A DNA stretch of 64,000 nucleotides from Desmodesmus armatus (lineage: Eukaryota; Chlorophyta; Chlorophyceae; Sphaeropleales; Scenedesmaceae), in NCBI GenBank assembly GCA_007449985.2, contig VIIQ02000015.1, positions 662,501 to 726,500 of the forward strand. Reading direction: 5' to 3'. Made by a program: the position numbers and the translations under genes. The number at the start of each line of letters is the position of its first letter. The first letter of the stretch is position 1. The notes beneath the pieces were generated by a model, which made no database searches, was not told the DNA's origin, and saw only the letters and a list, made by a program, of their open reading frames with translations. Of this stretch, positions 1-11,604 are shown piece by piece.

Positions 1-1290
1 TGATGGTGAGGATTTTGGTTTCCCTTTACGGGTGTCGTTGCAGCGTAGCTGCGTGAGCCGCTCGGTGACCCCTGCTTCTTCTTCGGCAGTGATGGTTTGG
101 TGGTGGTGGTGGTAGAAGCCTTGCCTGTGGTCCCCTCCTCTCAGACAGTCCCCTCTGCAGACACCTGTGGTGGCGAGTTCCCTCCTTTCCGTGGTGTCCG
201 TCTTGTAGGTCCTGCAAAGGATTTTGGTTTCCCTTTACGATGCTGGGTGACGTTGCAGCGTAGCTGCGTGAGCGGCCCTTGTGACCCCTTCTGCTTCGAC
301 TGTGATGCACGTGTGTGCCTGCATTGCCATGTCAATTCTGTCACTGCGTGCTTGTCTGCGTCAGTTTGTGCATGTACTTTCTGGGCAGCGCATCAGTTTG
401 CTTTATGCCTTGTAGATGTTTCATGCTAACACAGCTTGTGTGCCACAGGTGGGTGTACTGCCCTGGGTACGGTGGTGGCGCTTTGAATTGTAAGGGCGGG
501 ACATGGATTGGGTCCCGGGGCCTACATGTACATTGGGTCGGCTGAGCTTTTCGGGGTCTCTTTGTCGAGAACACTGACTGCCTGACCAATGGATTGACTG
601 AGTGACTGACTAACTCCCATTGTGCTTGAGGGGTTTGATGTGCCCGGGGGGCTCCTTGTTTCTTGTGGTTTCTGAGTTTGGGCTATGGCTGCCAGCCAGC
701 CGAAAGTGTTAGACCCGCTTTGTTTGCCCGCCCGCGCTTGGTGATCACAGTGGGCTGTCAGCACGTTGGCAGTAGCAGTCAACAGCGATAGGTGGAGCAG
801 CAGCTGGCGCACAACCTCACGTGCAGTGTTGTCCTCCTTCCTTGTACTGTGGTTTGGTGGCGTTTAGGGCGGCGGCAGCAGCAGCAGCAGTTTCGGCTGG
901 ATCAGCAGCAGTGCGATGGGTCAGCAGGCAGGTGCTGGTGTGCCGCACTGCCTATGATGCAACTGCAGCCAGACTCAATCCCACCTTTAGGTTACACACT
1001 TAGACTTTGACTCAGACTGGGTAGTGGTGCATTCATCTGCACAACTTGCATGCTAGCGTCATCGGTATCTATCCGGCAACTTGCTGTAACAAGACAAGAC
1101 GTCACTCAGCTCGCATGGAACAACTGACGCAACTTGCGGTGACCAAACAGTCACGCGGCAACTCCGTGACGTAACCCTACGTTTGTACAACAGCTTTCCA
1201 ACGGCATTGCCTAAGCCGCTCCTCTAAGTCACTTCATACTATGAAAGGGCAGCCAGCCCCACCATAGCAACCCAACTTGAAAAGCACCTC
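1..1290. other. Left edge, no gene assigned; partial tandem duplication and 3' region of the minus-strand PAN-like gene
   Basis: About 50 bases at 10-60 are repeated with small changes at 219-275 (both contain gattttggtttccctttacg). On the minus strand each copy ends like an intron 3' end. The stretch after the second copy (about 205 down to 160) could be a short exon, because a CAG acceptor is followed by an open frame and a GTGTCT donor, but I cannot identify it. The reverse complement of 992-996 reads TGTAA, 295 bases past the stop of the gene at 1291, and is a plausible poly(A) signal. Nothing else is recognised. Confidence 0.4.
992..996 (-). promoter_or_regulatory. Probable TGTAA poly(A) signal of the PAN-like gene
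   Basis: TGTAA on the minus strand lies 295 bases downstream of the stop at 1291. TGTAA is the usual chlorophycean polyadenylation signal. The assignment is by position only. Confidence 0.4.
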
Positions 1291-2509
1291 TCATCCCTTG
1301 GTGTAGGTGACGGCGCCCTCAGTGTAGGTTGTGGGGCCAGACGAAGTCTTGAGGCGGCCCCCGCTGCTGCTGGTGGTTGTGAAGGCCTTGCAGTTAGGGT
1401 TGGCATTGCAGGCCGCAGCCACCTCCACTGGGTAGCCAGACACCTCGCAGTAGAACAGCCTCTCACCCTGCAGGGTAGACAAATCAACAGCAGTTGATCA
1501 GTTCGTGAACTACAGGCCCTGCCGTGCCAAAGGCGGCTTGTGTTTCAGCACCCAAGTAGGTTCACTGTCACTTTTACGGTCACTTGCACGCTTGGCATCC
1601 TGCCAGCGGCTGGCTTCAGAGCTCGTTCATCTTGACCCTAACAATGGCATTGCTTGGCTTCAGTTGTGGGGCTGCACAGCCCCAGGCTGCTTTGGGGCTG
1701 TGCAGCTCAGCAGGCCATGTCGCAGAGCGCCATCTCACCTTGTAGTTTTTCTTGTTGCAGTCCACGTCGTTGTTGGGGATGTCAGCACGACGCTTGATCG
1801 TGTAGTCACCTGAGCAGGAGCAGAAGCGGTAGGCACACGCAACGAACCTGTCAGTGACACTGGCAGGTGCGGCACCTGCACTTCTTGCGTGATGTGCAAG
1901 AGGCAGCAGGGTTTCGCAAGCTACGCAGCATGGACAGGCAATCACAGGTGATCATGGCCACAGGCGATCACAGGTGTTATCACAGCTGTGACCACAGCTG
2001 TGATCGCATGTAATCATGACCTGCTGCCAGCAGTGCTCGGCAGTGCTGCCTGCAAGCAGTGCTGCACATCATGCGATATGCAGGCAGGTTGGCTGCCTCA
2101 GCATGTTGTCCGCAGAATGCATAAAGATAAAGATAAAGATACAGAGACACCCCCTTGGTCTCTTAACGCCATAGGACTGTGTGCAGAATGCATGGCGTGC
2201 ACTGCATGGGTGCAGCATGCCCACGGTGCCGTACGGCACTCCCTTAGGTGTGCATTCAAGGAGGGTGCTCGCGCATTGTGTTGTGCGTGCCTGACACATT
2301 GGAGTACTACTACCATTTTTTCCAACAGAGTGATTGTATGTGCAGCAACACGTCATTTTGCATCGTGACAACCTCGTCAGCGGCATGCCAGGCATGATGC
2401 AAAATGACCATGTCGGTGGCATAGTGACCTTCGCCCACCTGTACAGGTGCTGCCACCTCCTATCTTGCAGTAGTGGCTGAAGCCCTGCGTAGGTGACACA
2501 CATGTGTAC

Positions 2510-2554
<45 letters not shown>

Positions 2555-3635
2555 CAGTGAAAGTCAGTACTAGTGCAGGCGGCTCGTCACAGCTCAACTA
2601 CCATTGGCAGTTGGACCATGTCGTTGACACCGCCATTCTCTAGTCCCCCAAATGCACTGCCTGTCAATGATGATTGACAAGGCGCCTTGTCGGCATGGCA
2701 TGTTGACGGGCGTGTCAAGCCCAGGCTGCATGTGTATGTGCTGACAAGCCGTGTAAGCCATCGGATGTTGGGCAGCATCGCAGTTCTAGTGCGACCCTAA
2801 CCCACCTCGGTGTACACAGCCTTGCCTTCCCCGGCCGCACCCTTCAAGTAGCTGCAAAGAAAAGGGCAGAGGTATCTCGGTATGAGCCTGGCGGCTTTCA
2901 GCACAAGTTGTATATATGCAAGCGCTCTACTGTGCACAGCGGGCAAAGGGTGAGCCTGGATGTTGTCAGCATCAGCCATGTAGATGCAGGCGCCTACTGT
3001 GCACAGTAGGAACAATCTGCCCGGCAGGCAAACCAACTGCTGCAGGAAAAACATTGGACATGCCGTACTGACAACGAAGTTGCTGTGCTCACCCGCAGTA
3101 GCCTCCCTCCATGTCGAAGCCCTTGCACCTGCAGTTGTGCACAAGAGGGTGAGCCTACCGCCGTGCAAACAGGTGCCCGAAGTTGCACCTGCCATCGCTG
3201 CTGCTGCTCACTCGGGATTGTTGTCGCAAGCATCAGCCAGGCCTGCGACGCCTTCACAGAGTCTGCAAAACGTCTGGGGGTTGCCCTTGCTATCTTTCTG
3301 TCCGCATTGGATGTCGTTGCCCGGAGTGGAGTGGCGCCCGATGAAACGGTATTCTGCGATGCGTCAGCAAATGTGGTTGAAAGTCGGCGCTGCTGAAACA
3401 CGTGCATTTCGACGACTTGCGACCACCAACGATGCCTTATAGAAGGTCTGAAGACAGCTTACCGGCAGCTTGTAATAAGATCAGATCGCAGAGGCTGAAG
3501 CTGCCGTGTCTGCCAACGAAAAGAAGTAGTAACGCATTAGTGATGCATATGCATGTGCAGCTTACCGGCAGCTTGAGCGAGAGCGGATGCGCCAAGCAGG
3601 CACATCACGACGAGGACGCACTTTGACCAAGCCAT
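1291..3635 (-). CDS. Secreted protein with two PAN/Apple-like cysteine repeats
   Basis: Seven-exon model: 3566-3635, 3212-3353, 3093-3128, 2806-2851, 2439-2484, 1739-1809, 1291-1467. All junctions are GT-AG and phases join exactly to give 195 residues. Exon 1 is a clear signal peptide (MAWSKCVLVVMCLLGASALA). Two homologous repeats follow. Repeat 1 has RHSTPGNDIQC, then ADACDNNPECKGF, then GYLKGAAGEGKAVYT. Repeat 2 has RRADIPNNDVDC, then AAACNANPNCKAF, then GRLKTSSGPTTYTEGAVTYTK. The spacing of Cys in the ACxxNPxCKxF block resembles PAN/Apple modules, which bind carbohydrate or protein in extracellular proteins. The domain name is my inference, whereas secretion and the duplication are read directly. 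No membrane segment follows the signal peptide, so the product is probably cell-wall or extracellular. The gene is divergent from the ClpR gene. The start was chosen because it opens the signal peptide and sits just before a strong donor (GTAAGC). Confidence 0.7.
2511..2553. repeat. (CAG)n microsatellite in an intron of the PAN-like gene
   Basis: About 14 uninterrupted CAG units lie just upstream, in the minus sense, of the exon at 2439-2484. CAG/CTG tracts recur throughout the window in exons and introns. Confidence 0.95.
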
Positions 3636-5195
3636 GCTGCTTATGGTTGTGGTTGAAACAGGGAGTGTTTAAAGAAGTGCGGGTTGTGGACCGCCTGAAC
3701 CAGTTCGCCTCATACAAATACATGGCACCCTGACCTCCTGTGACATTCAAGAAGGCCAGCAGATGGTTGACACATGCATGCAGGTGCTGAATAATCTGAA
3801 TAATCTAATAATCTGAATAATCTGAATAATCTGCAGTAGCTGAGCGCTCCTACCCCCCTCCCCCTCCACTGAGGAGGCTTCAACTTACACCGATGTTGGA
3901 AATATGCAATAGACAGTTACAGGCCCAGTCCAGCACATCTTGTTGATTTGGCGTGGCTTTAGAAGCACACCAAGTGGCCACTTGCAACCATGGTTGCAAC
4001 CTGTGTAGGTGACACTGTTGCTGGCAGCAAGCCATGCTAGACAGGCTGTAGCTACCTTCACCACATCAGCCAGTCGGATTAGACAACACACAGTAAGGCA
4101 CCCAACAACAACTACACAAGAGGCATGGTGTGTTGCCAAGGCTGGCAGCCATGCATCCCAAACACAGTCACTTGTTTGGGCCAGGCCAACACTGTAAATG
4201 TGGTCTGCGCCATCTATCCCGTGAAGCTGCAACTGCCGATTTCACGGATGCACACATGGCATGTGCACCTCGCAGCTGCACCCCACAACAAGGCACAGCT
4301 GTACTAAAGTATCAGAACCGCCCAAAGCCAAGCGGCACAGCAGCGCCTGTTCAAACACATCTGCAGTGCCTGACTCTCAAAAAGGGCAACACCCCAAGCT
4401 GAAGCCGTCTACAGCACTAGCAGAGGCCTACGGGTAAGCCAGCCCACCATAGAGCATCACTGTTGTTGAACATTGCCTGCAGAGCCGTTCTGCCGGCAAT
4501 GGTCATGCCGTTGTCGCACATGTGCCCTGATCGCTGCTGCGGCCGCAGCGAGTCTGTCTGTGTCACGACCTGCCACGGGACCTGCAGGGGCAAGCACCGC
4601 TGGCAACTGGCCTGTGCCGAAGCTTGGGATGAAGCCTGCGGGGTGCGCCATGAGCGCTGCAAGGGTGCCTGGCGGTGGCTGGTCTTCATGCAGCTGTAGC
4701 AGCTGCTGCCAACAGGTCAGCAGCATATGGTGCATCCCAATCCCATGCTGTGCTTTTGGGGCTGGCCCAACCGTGCTAGAAAGTGTAAAGACTGCTACTT
4801 CTGCATTTAATCAGGATGCCATGCATGCATGATGGGCCAGCAACCAGCACCCACCCATACGGCGCGGAGGTGAGTGCACTGACTCCACCTCAACCTTGAC
4901 ATATCACGTGCAGAGACCAGTAATGTACCGTCAGCCTCCTAGCTCGGGGCCACAAGCAGGACGTAGTAAAAGCCTGTATACAAGTACTCACCATGTGACA
5001 GACATGATCAGGGAAGTCAAACAACATGTCAAGTTTGATCCTGTCCATTCTCTGCCAGCCAAATGAACACTACACGAGAAGGCTCATCAGGGTGGTAGTG
5101 GTGGTGCTGTAGCTTGCAAGTAGACCGAGTTGGCGTTCACCATCCCTGCTGCTGCTTGTCGAGCTCGAGCTTCGAGGTGCAGTTAGGGCTGCAGC
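3636..5195. other. Intergenic region between two divergent genes
   Basis: This is the 5' region of both the minus-strand PAN-like gene and the plus-strand ClpR gene. It contains the tandem repeat at 3787-3832 and scattered short open frames without recognisable products. The ClpR leader before 5196 has no obvious intron. No core promoter motif is convincing. Confidence 0.5.
3787..3832. repeat. Tandem 9-mer repeat (ctgaataat)
   Basis: About five copies of a 9-base unit ctgaataat, one truncated, occur as an AT-rich island in otherwise GC-rich sequence within the divergent intergenic region. Confidence 0.9.
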
Positions 5196-8100
5196 ATGCG
5201 TGCATTGCACAGCAACCTCAACGGGGGGTTAGCTGCAGCACCAACACAGCCACGTCGTGCCCCTGCCGTTGCCCTGCGATCTGGCCAACAGCAGCGAAAG
5301 GTGGTGGTAGCAGCCAACAAGTGGAAGGTCTTTGGCCCCACCAACAGCTACTCTGATGGAGATGCAGAGTTCTACCGTGTCAGCAACAGCCTAGCCCAGC
5401 AGTATGAGTGGTTTGCACCCAGGCCAGAAGAGGACCCTCAGACAGCAGCAGAAGAGGAGCTGCAGCAGCAAGACCCCCGCAAGCCCTTGTATGGGCTGAC
5501 GCCGCAGCAGATCGCCGCGTTGGGACTGTCTGGATCGCGGGTGAACACACCAGACCCGGTAAGCATGCAGACACTCCTGGCGATCTCAGCACCTGTAGCA
5601 GTAACAGCAGCAGCAGATTCACTCGTGCTGGCTCCTACAAACAGCTGGCTATCTGCTGTTGACATGGTATCACTCAACAACCCTTACAAAACCTACAGCA
5701 CCCTCATGCCATGCAAATGCAAGGCAGCACCACCTGTAGCACCCCAGGCAGTTGTACATGCAGTTTCCGCCACCAGCTGTCCATGAACTGCATCTTCACT
5801 GTCCAAGGTATATTTCTGTCCCCAACATGCGCGCTGCTTCACAAGTGTATGGCATTAAGCAGTGCAGGCAGCAAGCCTACCTACACAGCTGCTAGTGCCT
5901 GCCCAGCACCCATGGCAGCAAGCACAGGTCCTGCACCCACGCACACCCTTGCATAAGCAATGACATGACGTCAGAACAACATGCTCCCCGCACTTTAAAC
6001 CCCTACTGCTAGCCCTAATCCTCACATTCGCCCATCTGCCCTGCCCCCGCCCTTGTTCCGCGCTCTGCCCTGCCTTGCCCTGCCCTGTCTTGTCCTGTTT
6101 CTGTCACGTCATGTTATGTCATGTCATGTGACATGTTGTCCCCGTGCAGGCCACCCTATCCAGCAAAGCCTACATGCGTGGGGAGCGCTTCGACCCCACC
6201 AACCCTGCAAGCCTGGGGTTTGGCGCCCACGCAGCAACCCCCAGCAGCAGCAGCACTAGCAGCAGTTACAGGCTGCCACCAACCATGGCTGGCCGCAGCA
6301 GAGGCTACTCTGGTGCACGTGCTGCATACGGCGACTACCCAAACTATCCAGAGGGCCGGCCGATCTTTCTGCCGGAGGCGGAGCGATTTGGCAACCCCCC
6401 AGACTTGCCTTCGCTGCTGCTGCAGCAGCGAGTCATCTACATATCCATGCCGGTGAGTGCTCAGTGTCGTGAAGTCTTTTTTTAATGACAGGCACAGCCA
6501 ATAGAGGGTGTTGATGATTCTGTCACAGCTAGGGGTCTGTTGGGAGGCCTGTTGGGAGATGTCGTTGTTGTCAATGCACAGTCGCACCTGACTATCCTGA
6601 CCAGCAAACGAGTCAGCGCAAGCCACACAGCCAGAGGGTTCGTGCAGCGTGGGCGAGACAGATTGGTATCAGGGGATGTGCAGGATGTATCTGCAGGTGT
6701 TGGCAGTCACAAGGTACCCTATGGCCTATAGAGCCAGCCCATGCACACCTGCCAATGCGCTGGCTCAAAACTGATGTAAATGCATTGTGCTGTGCTGTGC
6801 TGTGCTCTGATGTGCTACGCTGTGCTGTGGTCTGCTATGTTGTGTTGCTGCAGTTCCTGCCCTCAGTGACTGAGCTGGTTGTTGCGCAGTGCTACTACCT
6901 GGATTTTGATGACAAGTGCGCATCTTTTGGGGCCCAACACACCATCAGTTTTGACGCATGACTAGTCACCAGCCAGCGCATCTGTATCGTGTTGACGCAT
7001 GACTGGTGACCAGCTATTGCATCCCAGCAGGGCATTTGCATTGTGTTGGGGGTGTCACGACATGATGTCCTACGTGCTTGAGTCTGTGGGAGTTGCCTGT
7101 ATATCACGTCACCGAATCTCCCCCCCACACCTGTGGCTGCTTCATGGACTGCTCGGCATAGGCTAGCCACATCACACACATTCACATCACCTCGCAGCCT
7201 CAAACCACATGTTTTGAATTCAAGCAGTTGACCAGGAGCCTCTGGCTTTCTTGGCCCTGCATTGGACTCTGTGTGACCCAGTCACGTGCTCAGCTGACTC
7301 CGAATTAAACACTGTCACAACCTTTTGCGGCAACTGCTTGCCTGCAGGAACCGCAACAAGCCCATCTACGTGTACCTCAACAGCACTGGCTGCATCAACG
7401 AGCAGGGCCAGGCAGTCAGCGCAGACAATGAGTTCTATGCTATCTGGGCGGCACTTGGCTTCACGCGCGCACCACTCTACACAGGTGTGGACTGAGTGAA
7501 GATGGTGGAATGTGGGGGTGGGGAGAGGCAGGGCAAGAAGTCAAGGGGACGGGGGGGGGGGGGGGCGGAGTGAGGATGGGTGCGGAGTCAGGGGGGGGGG
7601 CGCAGAGAGAGGGAGGGGGCGCAGAGTGAGGGTGGCAGAGGGGGGGGGGGGAAGTGAGGTGGCGGAGGGGGGGTGACCGCAGTAGGAGTGGGGCGGCATG
7701 GTGGGGAGGCAGCGGGGCAGTGCTGGCCTAGGGCGGGGGCGGGGGGGGGGGGGGGGGAGAGCTGGGCACAAAGGGGAGAGGTTGGTTTTTACGCAGGCAC
7801 CGCTGCACACAGGTGGGCACGGCAGAGACCCGGAGGGGGGGGTGTAAAAGGGAGGGGCAGTAGGGCACAGGGAGGGAGTGGGCAGCAGGCGGGAAACGGG
7901 GAAGGGCAATGGGCGCAGAGGGCCACGAGCAGGGAGAGGGCAGCAGGCAGGCAGGGATCGCTCGTGCGCGGGAGGGGGGTGGGGCGATGTGCACACACAG
8001 CGGCGCATGGGTGCGAAGGGGGCGGGGCTGGTAGGACATGCCCAGGCCTAGGGGCCAATGTGCATGTAATGTTTGTGCGCGATAGTGTGTGGCATGTCTG

Positions 8101-9450
8101 CTTTTTGCACCACATGTCGAGAGGGAACAGGACAGGGAAGACTGAAATCTGCATGAGCTGTGTGTGGCCCTTAGCGGAGGGTGGCACTGGGGCCTCTCCT
8201 GCCACGCTTGGAGTGCCCCTGGGTGTTGTCTGGCAGGCGTAACCCTTGCGGCACACTTTGCGTATGCATTTAAGACGGGTACCTTGGTGAACATGCATCC
8301 CCTGTGTCTTGTGCTGCGCTGTGCTATGCGTCCAGGTGTCACTTGGAAGGCTCAGAACCAGGCTGCTGTGCTGCTTGCTGCTGGTCAGAAGGGTCACCGG
8401 TACACCTTCCCCCACGCCAAGATCAGCACGGCCCCACCCATCATGAACAGAGTGTTTGGACAGACAGTGGACGCACAGCTGCAGGTGCGGGCCGTTGATT
8501 GTCATGGTTGCTGTGTGTCTGGTTCAGGCGAATGAGCCGCAGTGTGCCACCAAGCACTATGCAGCCACTGTTGCCGCTGATGCCAATAATGCTGATGCCA
8601 ATGCTGCAGTCCCCCTTCCCGTGGTGTCCCAGGCCAACGAGCTGGTGTATGCCACCAAGTACCTATGCTGCTGCTGCTGCTGCTGCACTTGCCCCCGCGT
8701 GTCTGTCCCTCAGGCCAATGAGCTGGAGTGTGCCACCAAGTACTATGCAGCCACTGTTGCGGCCGCTGATGCTGTTGATGCTGATGCTATCATCAACGCC
8801 GGTGCTAATGCTCACCCCCCCCCACCCCTTGTGTGTCTGTTGCCGCTTGTATTTCAGGCGGTATGTGGTGGATGCCACCACATACTTATGCTTATGCTGC
8901 TACTGCTGCTTATAGTTATGCTGCTGCCCCCATGCGCCCCCCTCCCCGTGTCTGTCCCTCAGGCGAATGAGCTTGAGTATGCCACCAAGTACTATGCAGC
9001 CATCCTGGCACGCAGCACTGGCAAGGACCTGGCAACGTGCCAGAAGGAGTACCTGTCCAGGTGAGAGGGGCGACGAGTCGCCAGCAGTCTAGCAGTGTCT
9101 GTCGCAAAGTGACAAAACCATGTGTGACCATGCGCATTGCATCTCCACCCCCCTGCGCACGCACAGGACCTGGTAATGTTTGTGTCCCACCTCACAAACA
9201 CCCTGTGCGCTCCTGCTCACTGCACCCCCCCCCCCACCTCTTATCCTCTCTGTGTCAAACACACAGGAAGCGCTACTTCTCTGTGAAGCAGGCGTATGAG
9301 GAGGGCCTTGTGGACAAGCTGGTGCCTGGCTACAAGATGAACCGCTTCCGCCACATTGCCAAGGAGGCCATGGCAGCACGCGGCGGGTACTTTGGCAGCG
9401 ACAAGCCCAAGTTCAGGTTCACACGCCAGGAGGGGGACGGCCGTGCCTGA
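5196..9450 (+). CDS. Plastid Clp protease non-catalytic subunit, ClpR2-like
   Basis: Seven exons: 5196-5558, 6150-6452, 6854-6915, 7348-7484, 8336-8484, 8963-9060, 9267-9450. They give 431 residues with all phases matching. The N terminus (about 40 residues, Arg/Ala/Gln-rich) looks like a chloroplast transit peptide. The ClpP fold is recognisable from PPDLPSLLL (residues near 200), then SVTELVVAQCYYL, IYVYLNSTG, AVLLAAGQKGHRYTFPHAK and KRYFSVKQAYEEGLVDKLV. The catalytic Ser position reads WKAQNQAAV and the His position reads STAPP, so both active-site residues are missing. That defines ClpR, a structural subunit of the chloroplast ClpPR core. The segment NELEYATKYY...STGK is closest to plant ClpR2 as I remember it, so the paralogue number is less certain than the family. 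The sequence immediately before exon 6 contains four more acceptor-like copies of the exon start, described separately. A TGTAA signal lies at 9976. Confidence 0.85.
7535..8040 (+). repeat. Purine/G-run-rich tract in ClpR intron 4
   Basis: The sense strand is almost entirely G and A with many runs of 7-17 G (for example near 7548-7564 and 7740-7757). Several G3+ clusters could form G-quadruplexes in the pre-mRNA. Frames read on the opposite strand are Pro-rich artefacts. The tract fills the middle of an 851-base intron between exons 4 and 5. Confidence 0.85.
8528..9010 (+). repeat. Five tandem copies of a splice acceptor plus exon 6 start
   Basis: Pyrimidine-CAG acceptors followed by the same exon start (Q/A-N-E-x-x-x-A-T-K-Y) occur at 8528, 8633, 8714, 8858 (degenerate) and 8963. 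The spacings are 105, 81, 144 and 105 bases, all multiples of three. The whole stretch 8528-9060 is open in the frame of exon 6. The last copy (8963) gives the conserved ClpR continuation. Earlier copies have diverged in their downstream part, reading Ala/Asp/Asn-rich or poly-Cys. The copies at 8714 and 8963 share the upstream gtgtctgtccctcag. This looks like tandem duplication of an intron end and exon start, leaving alternative in-frame acceptors. Confidence 0.8.
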
Positions 9451-9975
9451 GGGGCTGTGACTCAGGGGCTGCTGTAGCAGGTGCCAGTGCTGGAGGCCGC
9501 CAGGAGGGGCTGACTGACAAGGGTTGCTGTAGCCGGTGCTACTGCTGGAAGCCGCAGCAGGGCTTCACTAGCCAGGAGGGACAGTGCTGCCATTTGCCAG
9601 GAAGGGGAGGGCGGCGGCATGAGGAACTGTGTGACGCAGTGGCTGCAGGAGCGCAACAGCGTGCTGTCACTAGCCAGGAGTGACAGTGTTTTTGCAGCTC
9701 ACCGAGCGCGTTCACAGGCCACGCGTCCTTGCAGTGGCGGTTTACCTGAGAGGCTGTGCGTCAGGGCTGCAGGGCTGCTTACTACACAAGCGGTGCAGCA
9801 GTGCTGTTGTCCACAGCAGTGAAGGCAGCAGAGCGCAGTGTCGTGGTTGGAATAAGTGCTGTGGGTGCTGCTTTTGTTGTATATGCAAGGTGGCTGCATT
9901 ATGTTTGGGTCTCAAGCTCTCAAGCAGTGTCCACACCTTGTCATTCTTTGTCATGTGGCGCAAGTCGCCTTGCCC

Positions 9976-9980
9976 TGTAA
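9976..9980 (+). promoter_or_regulatory. Probable TGTAA poly(A) signal of ClpR
   Basis: TGTAA lies about 525 bases past the ClpR stop codon, where the T/G-rich 3' UTR-like sequence ends. Assigned by motif and position. Confidence 0.5.
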
Positions 9981-11351
9981 CAAAACTACTACTGCACTTC
10001 AGGTGATCTCTGTGTGACTTTCATGGGATGAAGTTCTGTGCCAACAGCCAACTGCAACAGCTGCTGTGGCAGCTTCAGCCTCTGTGATTTTACTACAACA
10101 GCTGCTGTGGCACGCACATTAATGAGAATCCCGCACATCTTTGCACAAAGCATGCTATTGCTATCATGCACAAAGCAGTGCTAGCTTGTGTGTTCCCATC
10201 TTTGTGTGTTCCTAGTGTCTCCACAGGAAATCTTGCTATCTCCCCGGTTCCGGGCACTGTCTCAAAGCAGTGCTAGCCAACAACGTGTCAGGGCCACAGC
10301 AGCTGTAGAGTCGTTTCCACAGCTACAGTTTCCCGCCTTTGCTGCAGCCAAGGGAGGCACTCTGGCAGTGCAGCATCAAGCTGACAAGGCAGCTCTAAGC
10401 ATGGCGGTGTGCTAACAACAGCTCTGCACACTGCCTCAAACCAGGCTCTTCTGAACGAAGCTGTCCATTTAATGAGCTTGGTGCAGCAACCTGTGTGTCT
10501 CTAGGTTTGTGCTGGTCGAGTTGCACAGCCCAAGGGGGCCTGCCGAGAAGGCAAGGCGGTCAGCACCACTGCTGCTACTGCTCAACAGCACGCAAGGTCC
10601 TCCTCTTTGGCACTGGTGGACTGACAACGTGATGACCTGTCCACCCCCTGATGAACACACCCCGCGTGTAAACACACCCCACATGTGTCAACACCCTGAC
10701 TGGGACAGCCTTGTACCAGCACATTACACATGCTACTGTTGAAACACCCGTCACACATGCACGCCATGCAGCGGACACCAACTCAACGAGACAGTGGCGC
10801 ACACGCACTTGCTGGCACCACAGCAGCACGCATCTGCACGGCTGCACATGCTGCTGCAGCAGGCGGTGCAGCTGCTGACAAGTAATCACATCAGCTGCTG
10901 CAACTCCTGCTGCTGCTGGGGCTGGTTCTGAGGTCTCGGGGCAGCTGCTAGTCCCAGCAGCAGCAACATCCCGGCAGCAGGTGTAGTGCCTGGGCTGCAG
11001 GGGGCTGCAACTCACACCTGCTGCAGCAGCAAACACATGCACAGGCAACAAGGGGGCACACACAGCACGAAGTGTCAGTGTCGATGGTAAGGCGAGGATG
11101 ATGCTGGGGGTCCTGGAGGTGTTCTGCACCGGAGCAGCCACTTGAGGCAGAGGGCTGGTACATTGAACCTGAGTGCGCACGTGAGTGCGCACATGCACAC
11201 ACCATCACGCAAGCACCGGCTGCCTATGACTCTGGACAGCAGATGCAGAGATGCATGTTGAGGGCCCCACAAAGCGATCATCCCCCTGCGACTCCACAAA
11301 AAACAATGCCTCAAGCCACTGCATAACCCAGACCCTGGTGCTGTGCTGCCA

Positions 11352-11356
11352 TTACA
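11352..11356 (-). promoter_or_regulatory. Probable TGTAA poly(A) signal of eS30
   Basis: The reverse complement reads TGTAA, 249 bases downstream of the eS30 stop at 11605. Confidence 0.45.
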
Positions 11357-11604
11357 CGCCCCATAGGCCACGCCCATGCCGTCCTGCTGTTGCTGCTGTA
11401 GCTGCTGCAGTTCCTGCCATGCTGCCAAACAGCTGCCATGCTGCCAAACAAACCAGACTGATCCTCGCTGGACACTCGGCCCACCGTCAGCAGCGTCCTC
11501 GCAATTGAACGCCTGCCTGCCACATGACAAGCTTTTGAAGCCCATTGCCGAGGGGCATCAGCAGCTGCGACCCACCTGCTGCGGCTGCATCAGCAACTCT
11601 GGAT

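Larger units (their letters stand above)
9451..11604. other. Convergent 3' region between ClpR and eS30
   Basis: After the ClpR stop the plus strand is rich in T and G up to about 10,000. Further right it becomes C/A-rich (T/G-rich on the minus strand). That fits two converging 3' UTRs. TGTAA signals are at 9976-9980 (+) and 11352-11356 (-). No further gene is recognised, and the open frames on the minus strand (10575-11545) have no conserved content. Confidence 0.5.

Noticed and set aside
7541..8505. Pro-rich minus-strand frames of 155-238 codons
   Set aside because: Reverse reading of the G-rich ClpR intron 4.
8456..9064. 202-codon frame as a separate gene
   Set aside because: Its content is the tandem exon 6 start copies of ClpR. 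It is better explained as alternative acceptors within that gene.
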